Shown: positions 12,222-22,800 of the stretch, piece after piece
Layout: the number at the start of each line of letters is the position of its first letter
Numbering within the stretch: position 1 is the stretch's first letter
DNA from: Alopecurus myosuroides
Taxonomy: Eukaryota > Streptophyta > Magnoliopsida > Poales > Poaceae
Direction: 5' to 3'
NCBI GenBank assembly: GCA_028641055.1
Contig: CM054061.1
Location: 35,777,860-35,841,859 of the forward strand
Length of the DNA: 64,000 nt
Translations under genes and position numbers: made by a program
The notes under the pieces: model-generated
Databases searched by the model: none
Told to the model about the DNA's origin: nothing
Seen by the model: only the letters and a program-made list of their open reading frames with translations

Positions 12222-13320
12222 TTTTTTTTTTGATAACGGGAAGTATATTAATATCGCGGAGATACAAATTACACCCGGCCTCTCCAACAACGCAATGGAT
12301 GCACACAACCGAAATACAATAAAAAGAAGAAATAAAAATAATTGTACCGCTATAGAGTTACAATTCTCGCGGTATCCGCACAACCACCACCTAAACAACA
12401 GCTGATGTCCATCTCTTCGAAAACAACGTCTCCAAGAAGAACGGTGCCAGGCACAACCAATTAAGGTCAGACATTGGGCTTTCAGCCTGAAAGGTAGGAA
12501 TTTGGACTTCACCCATGTTGTCGCCCCCTCTTACATACGGCTGCCACGAATCATGTAACTCCATGCCAGTTCCCCATCGATGCAAAGACTTCGAACACCG
12601 TTTCTAGTCCTCCAATCTCACCTTCAATGACTGAGCATTGTGACCGAATTCCACCGATTCAACAATCTCTAGGCGTCACCCATGGGAGTTCACCGGTGGA
12701 GCCTTTCGGGTCGACACCCCGGCTTGATCAAAGAGAACCTACATCAGAATCTTCATCTTCGCGCGATAGGAAATCCAAGGACCACATCCTTTATTCTGAT
12801 TTCTCGCAGCCTCGACACCGCGAAACGACTCCCAGGAGGGAATTTGCGGGAGGGTTCCGCGTCCGCCGCCACCGGAGCCCTGCCGCCGACGGTCCCTAGC
12901 ACCACCGCTTCTCGGCGCCAAATACAGAGGAGGCCGCGCCGCCCGGGAGCCAAGACAATGGCGCGACCGCCCCCACGTGGCCGCCGCACCATGGCCGAGC
13001 CACCCCAGATCCCATCAGCGGCGCCACCACCCAGCCAGCACCGGCTGCCCACGCAGACCTAGCCACTAGCCGCCGCCCCGGCGTCCGTGCTCCACCGTCC
13101 GCGCAAGCCGTCCAGGGCCTACAAACGCATCTGACCGGAGGTCTCCCGCCGTGTTTGTGCTGAGGAGGCGAGGACCAGCCGCCCGCCGTCCACCACGCGG
13201 AGGGTTGTCCCCGGTGGCTTCCTCCGGCGGCGGCGGGTGGATGGGAAGGAGGGGGTGTGGGGGTGGCGGCGGCTAGGGTTCCGCCCGTGCCACCCCCTCG
13301 GAGCGAGCGCGAGCGTCTGT
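12222..13320 (-). mobile_element. Non-autonomous LINE-like retroposon, minus orientation
   Basis: On the minus strand the unit begins with a GC-rich leader (GAACCCTAGCCGCCGCCACC at about 13280), passes a long non-coding body and ends GTGTGCATCCATTGCGTTGT, then GGCCGGGTGTAAT, then an A tail (a T run at 12223-12231 on the plus strand). This layout is common for LINE-derived retroposons in grass genomes. No reverse transcriptase frame survives. The two plus-strand frames at 12627-13062 are GC-driven and not convincing genes. Confidence 0.5.
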
Positions 13321-13350
13321 TATGATATATAAATCGCAGATGGATGATTA

Positions 13351-13615
13351 GAGCAAGTACAATAAGGTACAGTCAGCAGGCTATAAGAACTAAAATAATA
13401 TTATTGTGATGACATGGAGGAGAGAGAAGTGGAGTGGTCTCTCATGCAAGAGCCAGCAGCACGTTCTCCTAGACACTTTGTGAGAGTGGAAGGTGGATCA
13501 TATCTTGATAAAGTAAGCTAGATAGATTTATTGCTAACTATTGTACTTGTATGTCGGCTATAGATGACATGACAATTTGTTATAGCCGGCTGCGAACTCT
13601 ACTATTGAACTTCTC
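13351..13615. mobile_element. Tourist/Harbinger-like MITE
   Basis: The ends are imperfect inverted repeats about 40 bp long (GAGCAAGTACAATAAGGTAC at the left against the complement of TACTATTGAACTTCTC at the right, both running on to GGCTATAA). TTA flanks both ends (13348-13350 and 13616-13618), matching the TWA target duplication of the Harbinger superfamily. It is 265 bp and non-coding. Confidence 0.7.
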
Positions 13616-13618
13616 TTA

Positions 13619-14376
13619 ATGTCCGAGCCAATAAAGGAAGACAACGGTAATTAGGGATTTATTTAGGGCCAGGGTATTTTCAGCGGGTGTACGCGCGATT
13701 TGAAATGTAGCTGTACTAGCATTGGGGCAGAGTAACGACGGGAAAGGAATCCTGCCTGGCCAGGGGGCTTGTACCTGGCTAGCTCACTGCTGTTGGGCAT
13801 TGGGCCGTGGAGGCAGATGTTTGTTTTTTACTTTTATTTATTTGGCAATTCCTGGCTAGCTAGCTACTGTTAATTTGGTCGTTGGGAAAGTCGAACAAGA
13901 CATGGTAGGCAGTCGGCAGAGATGGATGCTGGGGAGCGGTGACACGAGCCCCAAACATGCTGCGATCGTAGACGTACTATATTTCGCGTCGGCGTCTTCC
14001 CAAATCTTCGGTCGGCGTTTGCCTCTTTGATTTTGAAGGCAAGGCACCTGTACCTAGCGCTGAGAATAGTCTGGACTAAAACCAGGTTTGGTTTTCCAGT
14101 CAATTTCAGCAGTCATGCACATGAAAGGACTTGCAGAGGCTTGAGCAAAGTATTTGCAACGATTTCTAAGCAACATATGTCATGCAGCCTGACTTGAGCA
14201 AAGTCATTAAGCCATGGTACATGGATCGATGCGGAAGTCACTAGCTAGTACGGCCGGATAGATCTCATATAAGTAGAGGGAACAATTTTCGTACAGAGAA
14301 TTAACTAGCTGGAGGAGTATAATTAGTACGATAGCGATCAAATATACTTTAGTGTCCAACCGCAATAAAACACCCG
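13619..14376. other. Non-repetitive DNA upstream of the small ORF at 14377
   Basis: I see no transposon signature here. A TATA-like ATATAAGTAG lies at about 14267, roughly 110 bases before ATG 14377, so part of this stretch may be a promoter and leader. That is inference. Confidence 0.35.
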
Positions 14377-14505
14377 ATGAACAAAAGAGCGATCACGTAT
14401 GCCACGATGCTGTTCTTCATGATGGACCTAATTTATGCACTATATTCGAGATTTTTTGCTGGCTATATGATGAGAGAACCGAAGGGAGGCAATGACCCCC
14501 TCTAG
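14377..14505 (+). CDS. Small secreted-peptide-like ORF, 42 aa, function unknown
   Basis: The frame starts MNKRAITYATMLFFMMDLIY, has a basic N terminus and one hydrophobic stretch of signal-peptide or membrane-anchor type (about residues 5-22), and ends in a short polar tail, REPKGGNDPL. The tail recalls the C-terminal peptides of CLE precursors in its spacing of Arg, Pro, Gly and Asp-Pro-Leu, but it has one extra residue and lacks the terminal His. True CLE precursors are also usually longer. It lies in unique-looking DNA and stops 13 bases before a Stowaway insertion. It may be a real small gene, a truncated one, or chance. Confidence 0.3.
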   Translation: MNKRAITYATMLFFMMDLIYALYSRFFAGYMMREPKGGNDPL

Positions 14506-14518
14506 GTCCAATTATATA

Positions 14519-14641
14519 CTCCCTCCGTCCCAAATTAATTATCACAAAGTTTGACAAAATTTGATATATCTTACACTAAAATATGTATAGATACATCTAA
14601 TTTTATCAAACTTTGCGACAATTAAATTGAGACGGAGGGAG
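14519..14641. mobile_element. Stowaway MITE (Tc1/mariner type), 123 bp
   Basis: The element begins CTCCCTCCGTCCCAAATTAA and ends with its complement, GAGACGGAGGGAG. TA flanks both sides (14517-14518 and 14642-14643). These are the hallmark ends and target site of Stowaway. An internal near-palindrome around CAAAGTTTGACAAAATTTGA extends the inverted repeat. Confidence 0.95.
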
Positions 14642-14744
14642 TATATGTACGTTCTCGACCGATAACTTGCACATTCCATACACCTTCATAATAGACCTGC
14701 CATATGATATTGATGGTGAGATGATTTGCAAATCGCACAATTAT

Positions 14745-15630
14745 AGTAAAGATCGTCCTAGGGATCCCAGTTTTAGGTCCCGTCCGGAGCCGTCCGATCA
14801 GCATCCTACGTCCAGAAATCAACATAGCGCGTTTTAAATTTTAACCCCTTAGTTTTTCTGATATAGAACCCGCACTCCATAATATCCCCACTTAAACGAA
14901 GAGGTATATTGTGTTGCCCCTGACATACCGATAATTACAGCAAAATTGTTATTGCAACAAATTCGCTGCTATCGCAACAAAAATTATCGTCACGTGTACA
15001 AAAAAAAAGTATTACAACAAATTGTTCCAAAAAAAAGTAATGTTACAAATATAGTTAAAAAATATGTTTATTGTGTTGTAAGAAAAATGCTCAAACAATT
15101 CAACAAAAATAACAACCTATTGCAGCAAAAAAAATCATTTGTATCAATCAAAAGGTTGATAAGCAACAAAATATTTGTTACCGTTTCAGTTGCAACAAAA
15201 ATGATCCCCTATTTAAAAAAAAACCATCGCAACAATAAAATCACATGTTTGCAACATGTGAAGGAGCGCATAAAAACATAACATTCCAAATAAATTCCTA
15301 GAAAATCATCCAGAAAAACATAACATGTGAAGAAGCGCATAAAAACATAACATTCTAAACACATATACGCATTTCCTAGAAAATCATCCAGAAAAAATTA
15401 CAACATCTCGTTTGTACTTTCTCAACAAAAAACGTGTGAAATTGATACAAATCTTAAATACATACGCAACGTTGTTCAAAATAGCGACGAACACTTAGCA
15501 TATAATGGTCGCACCTAGTGGGCTGCAGAAAAAATATTCTAACTCGAAAATTGGGCTAAAAAGGACAAATTGTTGCTAACTGGGCCTGGAGGTCGGCCCA
15601 AGAAGCCTCCCGCGCGGGAACAACATGGGA
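14745..15630. repeat. AT-rich repeat remnant with CAACAAA motifs and a 70-bp tandem duplication
   Basis: The stretch is rich in GCAACAAA/TTGCAACAAA repeats. The segment from 15254 (ACATGTGAAGGAGCGCATAA) is repeated from 15323 to about 15396 with few changes. It looks like the body of a degenerate non-coding transposon. No ends were identified with confidence. Confidence 0.5.
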
Positions 15631-15681
15631 CCTAGTATTCGCTAGTAAGCCTCAAAAAAAAAAAACCTAGTATTCGCTAGT
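15631..15681. mobile_element. Micro-retroposition footprint: A-tail between perfect 16-bp target duplications
   Basis: CCTAGTATTCGCTAGT occurs at 15631-15646 and again at 15666-15681. Between them lie only AAGCCTC and twelve A. This is what an extremely 5'-truncated LINE-type insertion would leave. A template-switch duplication is the alternative. Confidence 0.55.
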
Positions 15682-16547
15682 TAAGCTCCCCTAAAGCAAA
15701 GCGTTTTTCCTATAGTAATACACAGATATGCACTAATCGTGAGAGACTCCTTGTTTGGAATACTGATAAATCTGCGAGATTTGTTGCCATACACGCATCC
15801 GGGTGAAATATGCGCGCGTGCATTCAGTGTAAAAACGGAACGTGTATATTTCACTCCGAGAAGAAAAGAAATATGTATATATGTCTGAGGGTATCGCTAG
15901 GGAAACGCTTCCCTCCAGGAAGCTAACGAGAGGCCACTTACGGGACAAGACACATGGACAGATTCCTTGTAGTTACGTACGTGAGAAGCCTACCCATATT
16001 ACGTACATGCACAACTTCCTTGTAACGATCGGTTTTCCTTTCCAGCCAGCATACGCGAGCATCGAGCGTGACCAGTACTTCCTTTTTCCGGTACGCGAGG
16101 GATAAAGCACATCAATATACTGAAAGTATACTACCCAAAGTACACACCACAAAAGGTACACCGTTGTTGCCTGAAAGTACATGTATTGCTACGGCTCGGC
16201 TTCGCCTCGATATCTTTTATGGCTCCTTTTCGTCTCGATAACCATTTAAAAAGATCTTGAAGGAGGTAAATAGGTCGGCGTGCGTATTGGTTGAAGCGTG
16301 CATTGGTCGTAGTGCGTGCTACGGCTCGGTGTTGCCTCGTACTACCGCTCGGCTTCTCCTCGAACAGAACACCTACGGAGTTTCATCTAAAAAGTACACA
16401 CATGTTATATCTAAAAAGTATAAAAAAGTTGCTACAAAAATCATACGAACATTGTTTCTAAAAATATACATGTTGTATCTAAAATTATAAAAAAATTGCT
16501 AATGAAAGTATATAAACACTGTTTCTGAAAGTATATACGGTTGGTGT
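15682..16547. other. Repeat-derived intergenic DNA, no gene seen
   Basis: It contains similar phrases such as CTACGGCTCGGTGTTGCCTCG and AAAAGTACACACATGTT/AAAAAGTATAAAAAAGTTGCT. Frames are short and unrecognised. It grades into the GTGTACA-rich cluster that follows. Confidence 0.4.
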
Positions 16548-16840
16548 ACCTAGATGTATATCTGCATGGGCGTACATCTGCCTGGGTGTACGTCGGCATT
16601 TCACTGGGTGTACAACCGTCTGCATGTATGTCGGCTCTTCACTAGTGTACAACCACCTGAGTGTACACTACATCCTCCTGCAACTGCTACAACCGTCTGG
16701 AAGTACACCCGTGGTGCACGTGGGTGTACATCGATACTACAATTGGGGGCGTACTTCGGTCACTGTAATTGGCCATACATCTGTGTGTAACTGCGCGTAC
16801 ATCCGTGTTGATTCGGGGTGTACCCAAAAAAAGTTTCTCA
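16548..16840. repeat. Cluster of degenerate GTGTACA / TGTACATC motifs
   Basis: About a dozen GTGTAC, GTACAT or TGTACA-like motifs, in both orientations, occur within 290 bases (for example GGGTGTACGTCGGC and CTGGGTGTACAACCG). The pattern resembles the subterminal motif arrays of CACTA or Mutator-type elements, but no terminal repeat was found. Confidence 0.5.
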
Positions 16841-16901
16841 AAACCAATCAACATAGGATCTAGTTTTGAAGATCTCGATGCGAGGATCTCAAATATGACC
16901 T

Positions 16902-16921
16902 GGGGGGGGGGGGGGGGGGGG
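16902..16921. repeat. Homopolymer of 20 G
   Basis: An uninterrupted G run of 20. Its length is likely to vary between individuals and to be error-prone in sequencing; it could form a quadruplex. Confidence 0.95.
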
Positions 16922-17559
16922 CGCGAGGAAGGAGAAGGTGACACTTGACGCGAGGGGAGTGCACGAGAAGAGAAAACGTGACAAGTGTCGTCCCGACAGC
17001 AAAAGCGGGAGCCCTTCCGGAAGGCTTCCCCTTTTTTAAGTGATTACCAGGCTTGAGACATTAAGAAAGAAATATGCACATCGAAGTTAGGCATAGGGGA
17101 AAGGCTCGCGTTCAGCCGGAGGATACAAGGCTTGTGTCTTCCGCCTTGCCAACACGCCACGCGTTCACAGACTTGGAGCCAAATTGACCGGTCCACCTCA
17201 TCTCTTTCCGCATCTCCCCACCACTCATTTTCTCTTCGTATTTTCTCTTCTTCCACACCGCCTCCGCTTTATCCTCTCCTTCCATAACGCGATGCGCCAT
17301 GGATTTTCCTGCTGTGCTCATCTGATTATGTCCCCGTGAGTGCTACCACGGGAGAATTCATCGCCTATTCCCTGCCCGATGTCGCATCCGTCTAATCAAT
17401 CCACCACCGACTCCATTGCGATCCCCATCCCACCAGTGTTCTCTCTCTCCTATCTTCGGGGACAACGAGATGCATCGAGGTGGTGTCGTGCTGCGAACCG
17501 GGACCCTCCGTCGTGTACCGCGCGGAGGTGCTCGCCTCCACCTAGCCGTCACGCCTCAA

Positions 17560-18260
17560 TGGCGGAGGTGCTGTAGTGATGCTACGAGAAGACGGAGGTG
17601 GTGCTATCGTCGGTAGCATGAGATGCTACCGTCCTCGCGCAAGGGTGCTGCCGGCGGCAAACATCATTGCTGCCAGCCTGGAGGCCTACTGCAGGGGGCG
17701 CCGGGATGCTACGACGCTCGACGGTGTTGCTACCCATGGTGGCCGGCAATCTTGTCGATGGCGCGAGGTGTTGCTACCGCGGGCCACGGGCTTCGGGAGA
17801 TGCTACCAATATTTGCCTCCAGTGCTATGGACGGCCATTGACGATGCTACGACCGAGAACGTCGGGGCTACGACAGCCAGCGGGGCTGCTGCGAGCTAGC
17901 GCAAGAGATGGCTCCGGGCAGCGGTGGTGCTACCAACCTTGCCGGGATTCTACCGAAGGACGACAGTGTTGCTACTGACGATGTCCGTCAATGCTACCTA
18001 CGACACGAGGATGTGCTACCACAAGTCACATGCGGTGCTACAGATGACTACTGCCGATGTTACGACCGGCGTTGGGTTGGCGGCTCTGCTGCGAGCCGGC
18101 GCCGGAGATGGCTATTAGCTAGCGGAGGTGCTACGGAGGGCTGGCACAGTCGGAGATGTTTCCACCGGGCAGCAGCGGCAGTGCTACTACAAACAGGAAA
18201 CAGTGTTACGAGCCACCGGCGGCGGTGGTGCGTGCCGGCAAATATCCCATCACAGCTGCA
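17560..18260. repeat. Degenerate TGCTAC/GATGCTAC repeat region
   Basis: Phrases such as GATGCTACG, GTGCTACC and TTGCTAC recur every 20-60 bases in GC-rich sequence with no conserved period. This creates long open frames in several phases, none with protein-family signs. I read it as the body of a non-coding transposon. The stretch 16922-17559 between it and the G run shows no gene. Confidence 0.55.
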
Positions 18261-18458
18261 GTTTGTTGGGCGTTGCCTGTGGGTTTGGATGTGTTCGTGC
18301 GCGTGTGACAATCTTACTTCCTTTTTTTATTCGTGGTTGTGCGAGAGCTGCGGCGTTTTCGTGTGTTGGGATGCGGGGACACATATGTCGAGCCCTCGAT
18401 ACGGAGGATCGAGGGTTCCAATCCTCCGTAGAATGCTCAACATGGTTCTTCCTTTTTA

Positions 18459-18837
18459 GGCTGGTGCCAATGCACCACCCCACTCTCGTCTCGCCACGTC
18501 AGATTTACGCTCACTCTCACCCCACTCTTATCACACTCTCGCCCCATGGTGCCAGTGCACGGGCTGTAGTATCACTCTCACTTCTCTCTCCTCCTCTCTC
18601 GCCTCCATTCTCGCCTCCCTCTCGCCCCCACTAGCACCGCTATCGCCTCCCTCTCGCCCCGCTCTCGCCCTCTCGCCCCGCCAACGCGGGCGGTAGCGCG
18701 CCCTCTCGCCCGCTGTCGACGAACGAGGCTGCTACCGCCCGGCCCGCTGCTCTCGCCCCGTCTATCGCCCGCTGTCGCCCCGCGCGGGGCGATAAGGCCC
18801 GCTATTGCCCGCGCTATTTCCTGCGTTGGCACCAGCC
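18459..18837. mobile_element. MITE-like element with GGCTGGTGCCAA ends and an internal CTCTCGCC array
   Basis: The ends GGCTGGTGCCAA (18459) and TTGGCACCAGCC (to 18837) are perfect 12-bp inverted repeats, flanked by TA on both sides. The body from about 18580 to 18780 is a degenerate CTCTCGCC / CGCCCGCTGTCGCCCC repeat. It carries no coding sequence. The superfamily is uncertain (Harbinger or Mariner by target site). Confidence 0.75.
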
Positions 18838-19619
18838 TATGGTGGTACCTAAGCTGGGACGCGAGCCGGCTCGAGCTCGCATGTCACAGGCGGAACCTAG
18901 GCTCAGCTTGAGTGGCTGTCGAGCAATTAAATCAAGGTCGGCTCGAGCTTCGTGGAAACTTGGGCTGGCTCGGTGCGGCTCATGAGCCTGCTGAAATGGG
19001 ACTATGAGATAACAGCCCACCTTATCTTCTTCCAAATGCATCGCGGGATGGATTTCACGGTAGCAGCTCCCAGTACATGGTGACGGTTTCCCGCTCATCG
19101 CCGGAGCCGGTTACCGCCGCTAGCTTGGATCCTCACACAGCCACTAGCATCGCGCCCGTCGCGCCGCCTGCAGCCGAGACAACCTCGCCGGTCAAGTCTT
19201 TTTCACACTGCCACCTGCAGTCTACACCACCGCGCGCCGGTCATGCCGCTGCACACTGCCGCCAGCATTCGTGATAACCACCCCCCGACCGAGCCCACGC
19301 ATAACCGGTACAGATACAGAGACAAAGAAAAAGATGTGGATGGATTGAGAGGCCGGTGTATGTTGGGGTCGTACGTTGGCTAAAGAAGCGGGCCAAACGA
19401 GCTGACTGAGCCGAGCCTGGCTTGGCACGTGCTCTCCGCGGTACAAGAAGTGCAGCTCAGCTTGCTCCCCAAATCACCAGCGGACCGAGCCCAACTTGGT
19501 GCGAGCCAGCAAATGATCCGGCCAAGCCGGAAAGCCCGAGCTGAGCGTACATGAAGAGCGATATATTTATAGGAGTATTAGCTAATTTTATCTCTGGAAA
19601 ACAGAAACAGTAATGGGCT
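18838..19619. other. Intergenic DNA rich in CGAGCC/GAGCTCG motifs
   Basis: GGCTCGAGC-type words recur around 18860-18990 and GAGCCGAGCC around 19380-19560. This looks like worn repeat DNA. Short frames only; no gene recognised. Confidence 0.4.
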
Positions 19620-19624
19620 GACAC

Positions 19625-19817
19625 AGTTGAATTGTACTGAACTCACCACACTTGTATTGATTCAGTTACAGTACATATATAGCTTACAGAGGTGATTGTG
19701 TGTGCGCGAGCAGTGGCACGCGCAGGTGCATGCAAGGCCTCGATCCTTAAGTATAGGAACTACAGGTTACAGACCAGGTCAGGTACCGTTAGGATTACAG
19801 AACGATAACGTTCAACA
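19625..19817 (-). repeat. 3' LTR of the copia element
   Basis: On the element's strand it runs TGTTGAACG to CAATTCAACT. The terminal dinucleotide is CT, not the usual CA, and the 5' LTR has the same ending, so the variant predates this insertion. It differs from the 5' LTR only at the T/C in GGTGATTGTG against GGTGATCGTG. The stop codon of the polyprotein (19812-19814) lies inside this LTR. Confidence 0.95.
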
Positions 19818-22800
19818 CCCCCCCGCAGTACGAACATCGAATGGCAAGATGTGAAGACTAGTCCGAAATTCATCAAAGACTGAGCTGGGTAGTCCCTTCG
19901 TGAATATATCAGCAAACTGCGAGGACGTTGGCACGTGTAGAATCTTGGCCTCGCCAAGTGCAACCCTGTCGCGGACAAAATGTAGATCGATCTCAATGTG
20001 TTTGGTCCTCTGATGCTGCACAGGGTTGGAGGACATGTAGACGGCACTAATGTTATCACAGAAGACAACCGTGGCGCGGCGAGGAGGACGTCGAAGTTCA
20101 GTTAATAATTGCCGTAGCCAGCAAGACTCTGCAACGCAGTTCGCGACGGCGCGGTACTCCGCTTCAGCGCTGGAGCGGGAGACGGTTGGCTGCCGTTTGG
20201 AGGACCACGAGACGAGGTTATCTCCAAGGAAGACACAAAAGCCAGAGGTGGACTTTCTGGTGTCAGGGCATCCCGCCCAGTCGGCGTCAGAGTAGGCTAG
20301 GAGATCAGTAGAGGAGTGCCGATACAATTGGAGTCCAAAGTTGGAGGTGCCCTTGATGTAACGCAAGATGCGTTTGATCAACTGGAAGTGGACATCTCGG
20401 GGAGAATGCATGAACAAGCACACTTGTTGGACGGCGTGTGAGATGTCGGGCCGTGTTAGGGTCAGATATTGAAGGGCGCCAGCTAAACTCCGATAGAGGG
20501 AAGGATCAGAGAAAGGGAGGCCATCCGTGGCAGAGAGTTTGGAGCGAGTATCGATCGGAGTGGAGAGTGGGTTGCAGTTCGACATGTTGGCACGATCTAA
20601 AAGCTCAAGTGCATATTGTTGTTGCGACAGAAGGAGGCCATGGGTGTTACGATGCACATTGATCCCAAGGAAGTGATGGAGCTCACCTAAATCTGTCATG
20701 GAAAATTCTGTTTTGAGGGAGTGGATGAGAGAGTGGAGAAAGTGTGGTGTATTGGCCGTGAGAATTATGTCATCGACATAAAGAAGGAGATAGGCAATGG
20801 ACGAGCCACGATGGAGAATGAAAAGTGAGGGATCACATTTGGAAGCCATAAACCCAATGGAGTGGAGGAATTGTGTGAAGCGAGAAAACCACGTACGCGG
20901 TGCTTGCTTAAGCCCATAGAGTGATTTCTTGAGGAGGCAAACGTGGTTTGGTAGGGTGGAGTGGGAGAACCCGGCCGGTTGGGTGCAATAAACTGTCTCA
21001 TGAAGAGTGCCTTGGAGGAAGGCATTTTTCACATCCAATTGATGCATAGGCCAAGAATGTGAGGTGGCAAGACTCAAAATGATGCGAATGGTGGCGGGTT
21101 TTACCACAGGGCTGAATGTTTCGTCGTAGTCGACCCCTGCCTGTTGAGTGAATCCACGGAGAACCCATCTTGCCTTGTATCGAGCCAATGTACCATCGGG
21201 ATGCATTTTGTGGCGAAAAATCCACTTGCCCGTCACGATGTTGACACCTGCAGGTTTAGGAACCAGAGACCAAGTATCATTCTTAATCAGGGCATTAAAT
21301 TCTTCTAGCATGGCTGCATGCCAGTTGGGATCACGGATGGCGTTTTTGTAGTTGGATGGAAGGGGAGAGATGGATTGTGTGGTGGTATGTAAGTTAAAAA
21401 GGCGACGTGGCATGAGAAACCCGTTTTTGGCTCGCGTGGTCATCGTGTGTGGGTTCTGGGGTGGCTGTATCGGAATAGCGCGCGGTGGCAGGGCTCGTTG
21501 ACGTGGCTGCACGGGAGTGGTTGGCGGCGAATCTGCGCTGGTGGAGGAGCCAGAGGAGGAATGATGAGCTGATGATTGATGTGGGCCGTGTCCGCTGGGT
21601 GGGGTTGGTGGGGTTGTGATGGCCGAGGAGGATTGGCTGGGCGTGGGTGCGTCAGGCGGTGTCGGGGGGACAGAGTGGGAGGAAACAGATCCCGAGGAGG
21701 ATCCGGCGGGGGATCCCGATGCGGATGGTGGGGTGGGTCTGGTTACGCGGAAACCGGGGAGGATTTCGTCTGGTTGGTTGGGATCGGCTGCGTCCAAGGG
21801 TGGTGTGGGCTTGGGTGTGGGGCTGGCGAAAGGAAAAATTGTTTCGTTGAAAGTTACGTGCCGAGAGACGTGGACTTGGCGAGTTTCGAGATTAAGGCAC
21901 CGATAGCCCTTGTGTTCGCGGGGATAGCCGATGAAAACACAGCGGATGGAACGTGGGGCTAATTTGTGAGGTGAAGTAGCTAGGGTGTTAGGGTAGCAAA
22001 GGCACCCGTACACGCGGAGGTGTGTGTACATGGGATGTTGTCCAAGGAGACGAAAGTGGGGTGTTTGCGATTGAATGGAACTAGAGGGACGAATATTAAG
22101 TAGGTGAGTGGCCGTGTTTAGGGCTTCGACCCAAAAGGACGAGGGGAGGTGACCTTGGATGAGAAGAGTGCGTAGGACGTCATTGGTAGTACGGATTAGC
22201 CTTTCGGCCTTGCCGTTTTGAGAGGATGTATGCGGGCACGATAATCTAAATGCAATGCCGTGGTTGGAGAAGAGGGTGCGTAGGCTTAGGTTTAGAAACT
22301 CGCCGCCGTTATCACATTGGACACAACAAATGGTGGTGTGGAATTGTGTTTTAATGAAAGAGAGAAATCGTTGTAGGGTGAGGGCAGTGTCCGATTTCTG
22401 TTTGAGGGGGAAAGTCCATGAGTAGTGCGAGTAGTCATCTAGGATTGCGAGATAATATTTGTATCCACTGAAGCTAGGCACGGGAGAGGTCCACAAATCG
22501 CAGTGTATTAATTGAAAGGGCGCGGTGGTACATGAACTAGAGGAAGTAAAAGGGAGCCTAGTGTGTTTGCCAAGTTGACACACCTCACACATGGATGAGG
22601 GGACAGTATTATTACATGAAGGAAGAAAATGCAATAATTTGGAGACGGTGCGAGGGCCCGGATGTCCAAGCCGCTGGTGCCATAAGTCGCCGGAGGTGGC
22701 GGTGTGGAAGGCTGTCGGGTTGTGGGAGCCACCATGGAAGGAGTAGAGCTCGCCGTCACTATTGCATCGAAGAATTGTAGTCCTGGTGGCTAGGTCCTTC

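Noticed and set aside
12682..13062. 126-codon plus-strand frame
   Set aside because: Pro/Ala/Arg-rich translation of the GC-rich body of a reverse-oriented retroposon.
17560..18634. Frames of 100-183 codons
   Set aside because: Products of the TGCTAC repeat and GC content; many phases are open at once.
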